NCBI GenBank assembly: GCA_903930195.1
Contig: CAIYXH010000141.1
Span: 1 to 7,998 of the forward strand
From: an uncultured Actinomycetes bacterium
GTDB lineage: Bacteria > Actinomycetota > Thermoleophilia > Gaiellales > Gaiellaceae
Direction: 5' to 3'
DNA length: 7,998 bases
The notes beneath the pieces are model-generated. The model made no database searches. It saw nothing but the letters and a program-made list of their open reading frames with translations, and was not told where the DNA came from. The translations under genes were made by a program, and so were the position numbers. This document shows positions 7,019 through 7,998 of this stretch, in pieces; the first letter of the stretch is position 1; each line of letters begins with the position of its first letter.

Positions 7019-7048
7019 CGGACGGACCCTCACGGGAGGGTCCGTCCG
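7019..7048 (+). terminator. Strong hairpin terminator after the secreted protein gene
   Basis: A perfect 13-bp stem pairs 7019-7031 (starting CGGACGGACC) with 7036-7048 (starting GAGGGTCCGT) around the 4-base loop ACGG. It begins 16 bases after the stop codon. Only two T follow, as is common for GC-rich terminators. The stem is a palindrome and could also act on the minus strand, but no minus-strand gene ends here. Confidence 0.75.
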
Positions 7049-7058
7049 TTCCAGGACC

Positions 7059-7064
7059 TACGCT
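7059..7064 (+). promoter_or_regulatory. Possible -10 box (TACGCT) for the 68-residue orphan gene
   Basis: TACGCT fits TAnnnT and lies just after the terminator. A start near 7071 would leave a leader of about 20 bases containing the ribosome binding site. No -35 box is convincing, so this is weak. Confidence 0.3.
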
Positions 7065-7091
7065 GCCCCCAATCGACCGGAGGTGATGGCA

Positions 7092-7298
7092 ATGGCCCTG
7101 ATGGGCGATCGGGAGGCGTTCGAGCTGCTGATGATCGAGGAGGCGGATGCCTGGTTCGAGTACGCCGACGCCACCAAGGGGCTGAAGCAGGGCGGCTATG
7201 CCGAGATCGAGCCGTGGGCCTGGGCCCGGCTCCAGCAGCGGTTGCGCGCCATTCGGGCACGTCGGGCCCGGCTCCAGCCGGCCGCCGAGGCGGCGTAG
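7092..7298 (+). CDS. Small hypothetical protein, 68 residues
   Basis: I do not recognise this protein. The 68 residues are likely all helical: an acidic first half (DREAFELLMIEEADAWFEYA), a central GLKQGGYAEIEPWAWARLQQ with three tryptophans in the protein overall, and a strongly basic C-terminus (RLRAIRARRARLQP). There is no signal peptide or membrane segment, so a cytoplasmic protein is expected. The basic tail could bind nucleic acid or acidic partners. The ATG at 7092 is preferred: GGAGG at 7079-7083 lies 8 bases before it. The ATG at 7086 in the same frame would lie only 2 bases after GGAGG. The gene sits between a terminator and the rne promoter, so it is probably its own unit. Clear codon bias and a good ribosome binding site support it as real. 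Confidence 0.7.
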   Translation: MALMGDREAFELLMIEEADAWFEYADATKGLKQGGYAEIEPWAWARLQQRLRAIRARRARLQPAAEAA

Positions 7299-7312
7299 CC
7301 GGAGCGTCCGGC
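7298..7312 (+). terminator. Small GC-rich hairpin after the 68-residue gene
   Basis: GCCGGA (7298-7303) pairs with TCCGGC (7307-7312) around GCG. The stem begins on the last base of the stop codon. It is short and lacks a T-tract, so termination here would be weak. Confidence 0.3.
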
Positions 7313-7319
7313 GGGCCGT

Positions 7320-7328
7320 TGCTACTCT
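7320..7328 (+). promoter_or_regulatory. Extended -10 promoter for the RNase E/G gene
   Basis: TGC directly before TACTCT (7323-7328) makes an extended -10 element (TGn-TAnnnT), which can work without a good -35; none is seen. Transcription should start around 7335-7338. That would leave a leader of about 100 bases before the rne GTG at 7436. An ATG at 7339 lies almost at the 5' end of this transcript. Confidence 0.5.
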
Positions 7329-7338
7329 AGAAGCGGCC

Positions 7339-7518
7339 ATGCCAAGACATTTCATGTCCACCCTGGCAGCACACACATCGTTCGCGCGCCCGGAAGATCC
7401 GGTGCTGCGCGCGCTCACATTGAAGGAGCTTTCTCGTGCCTATGAACTGGTTCCGCCGTCCCAAGGCGGAGGAGGAGCAGTCGGCGCTGCCCATCGCAGC
7501 CCCTGCCATCGAACCTGA
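7339..7518 (+). other. Possible near-leaderless upstream ORF (59 codons) overlapping the rne start
   Basis: The ATG at 7339 lies 10 bases after the -10 box, close to where the transcript should begin. The frame (MPRHFMSTLAAHTS onward) stays open to a TGA at 7516-7518, overlapping the first 83 bases of rne in a different frame. It shows no protein family features, and its second half is read out of frame from rne. It may be chance, or a leader ORF whose translation affects access to the rne ribosome binding site at 7423-7428. Confidence 0.25.
7423..7428 (+). promoter_or_regulatory. Ribosome binding site AAGGAG of the RNase E/G gene
   Basis: AAGGAG lies 7 bases before GTG 7436 and 13 bases before ATG 7442, so it decides for the GTG start. 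Confidence 0.75.
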
Positions 7519-7998
7519 ACTCGCCCTAGCCGTCGCCGAAGTCGCGCCCGCCGTCGAAGCTGACGTCGAAGCGGAAGACGCGGACGACGAGACAGAAACA
7601 CCCGAAGTAGACGTAGCAGCAGGCACCGAACAATCCAGCACCGCCCCTCGCAAGCGCCGCCGCGGTAGCCGTGGCGGCCGCGGCCGCAAGAAGAAGGTCA
7701 CGCCCGCCGAGGGCGCGTCCGACGCGGATGGCGATGAGGCTGGAGCGGAGTCCACGCCCGCGGGCGAAGGCGGCTCCGACACACGTCCGGCCCGCAAGCC
7801 CGCCGGCGAGCGGCAGCAGACCGAACGCAAGCCTGCCGGCGAGCGGCAGCAATCCGAGCGCAAGGGGCGCGAGCGCCAGCCGGAGCGCAACCGCTCGACC
7901 CGCCGGCGCGAGGCTCCCCGCCGCGCGCCGCTGCCGAAGGCGAAGCGCGAGCTCCTCATCTCCGTCGATCCCGGCGAGAAGCGCGTCGCCGTGCTCGA
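7436..7998 (+). CDS. rne: Ribonuclease E/G family endoribonuclease, N-terminal part (3' end outside window)
   Basis: Single-strand-specific endoribonuclease that initiates mRNA decay and processes stable RNAs. Only the first 187 codons are in the window. From residue 170 the sequence reads KRELLISVDPGEKRVAVL, the start of the RNase E/G catalytic core. Before it is a 169-residue extension, absent from E. coli RNase E/G but typical of actinobacterial enzymes. It has an N-terminal PMNWFRRPKAEEE, an acidic Ala/Glu/Val stretch (about 25-68), an arginine-rich patch RKRRRGSRGGRGRKKK (72-87), a second acidic stretch, two near-identical 11-residue repeats (RKPAGERQQTE, from residue 120) and more basic sequence. 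It is probably disordered and RNA-binding. The start is GTG 7436, with AAGGAG (7423-7428) 7 bases before it; the ATG at 7442 is too far from that site. The acidic part uses GAA, GCA and GTA codons unlike the rest of the window. RNase E or G naming is arbitrary here. Confidence 0.88.
   Translation, partial: MPMNWFRRPKAEEEQSALPIAAPAIEPELALAVAEVAPAVEADVEAEDADDETETPEVDVAAGTEQSSTAPRKRRRGSRGGRGRKKKVTPAEGASDADGDEAGAESTPAGEGGSDTRPARKPAGERQQTERKPAGERQQSERKGRERQPERNRSTRRREAPRRAPLPKAKRELLISVDPGEKRVAVL
7793..7858 (+). repeat. 33-bp tandem repeat, two copies, in the RNase E/G extension
   Basis: Copies at 7793-7825 and 7826-7858 encode RKPAGERQQTE and RKPAGERQQSE. They differ only at a few positions near CCC/CCT and at the last codons. 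A degenerate third unit (RKGRERQPE) follows. This is a recent in-frame duplication, and a place where length may vary between strains. Confidence 0.85.

Noticed and set aside
1..7998. tRNA or rRNA genes, CRISPR arrays, insertion sequences, attachment sites, replication origin
   Set aside because: I saw no cloverleaf-like sequence, spaced direct repeats, transposase or integrase motifs, or DnaA-box clusters.

Overview
This is a very GC-rich window with every recognised gene on the + strand. The gene content (MreB, MreC, MreD, a class B PBP2, RodA, then an RNase E/G with a long N-terminal extension), the codon bias toward C/G-ending codons, TAnnnT-type -10 boxes and an apparently leaderless start all suggest a high-GC actinobacterium. 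A rod-shaped, deep-branching lineage such as Thermoleophilia is a reasonable guess. That placement is inference: no rRNA or other marker gene is present.

Layout. Bases 1-668 are the C-terminal two thirds of mreB. A 92-base gap follows, holding a perfect 11-bp inverted repeat and a candidate -10 box that places transcription start almost at the mreC GTG. From 761 to 6158 run five tightly coupled genes: mreC, mreD, mrdA (PBP2), rodA and an unnamed DUF697-like membrane protein. The junctions overlap by 4, 8, 1 and 4 bases. Next come a secreted two-part protein with its own strong ribosome binding site (6226-7002), a strong hairpin terminator (7019-7048), a 68-residue orphan (7092-7298), and a leader with an extended -10 promoter that feeds an RNase E/G-family gene. 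That gene starts at GTG 7436 and runs off the window just as its catalytic core begins.

How the genes work together. MreB filaments, with MreC and MreD in the membrane, organise the elongation machinery. RodA polymerises lipid II into glycan strands, and its partner PBP2 crosslinks them. The fifth gene is coupled to rodA by an ATGA overlap and encodes a protein with a DUF697-like membrane domain and an N-terminal domain that looks like a GTPase fold without its P-loop. It is the best candidate for an uncharacterised elongasome accessory factor. mre genes next to an rng/rne gene also occur in E. coli (mreBCD-maf-rng) and, more loosely, in actinobacteria, so the neighbourhood is an old one.

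Most of the window is ordinary housekeeping. The parts worth a second look are the DUF697-like gene, the rne leader and its codon-atypical acidic/arginine-rich extension, the palindrome before mreC, and the two orphan proteins.
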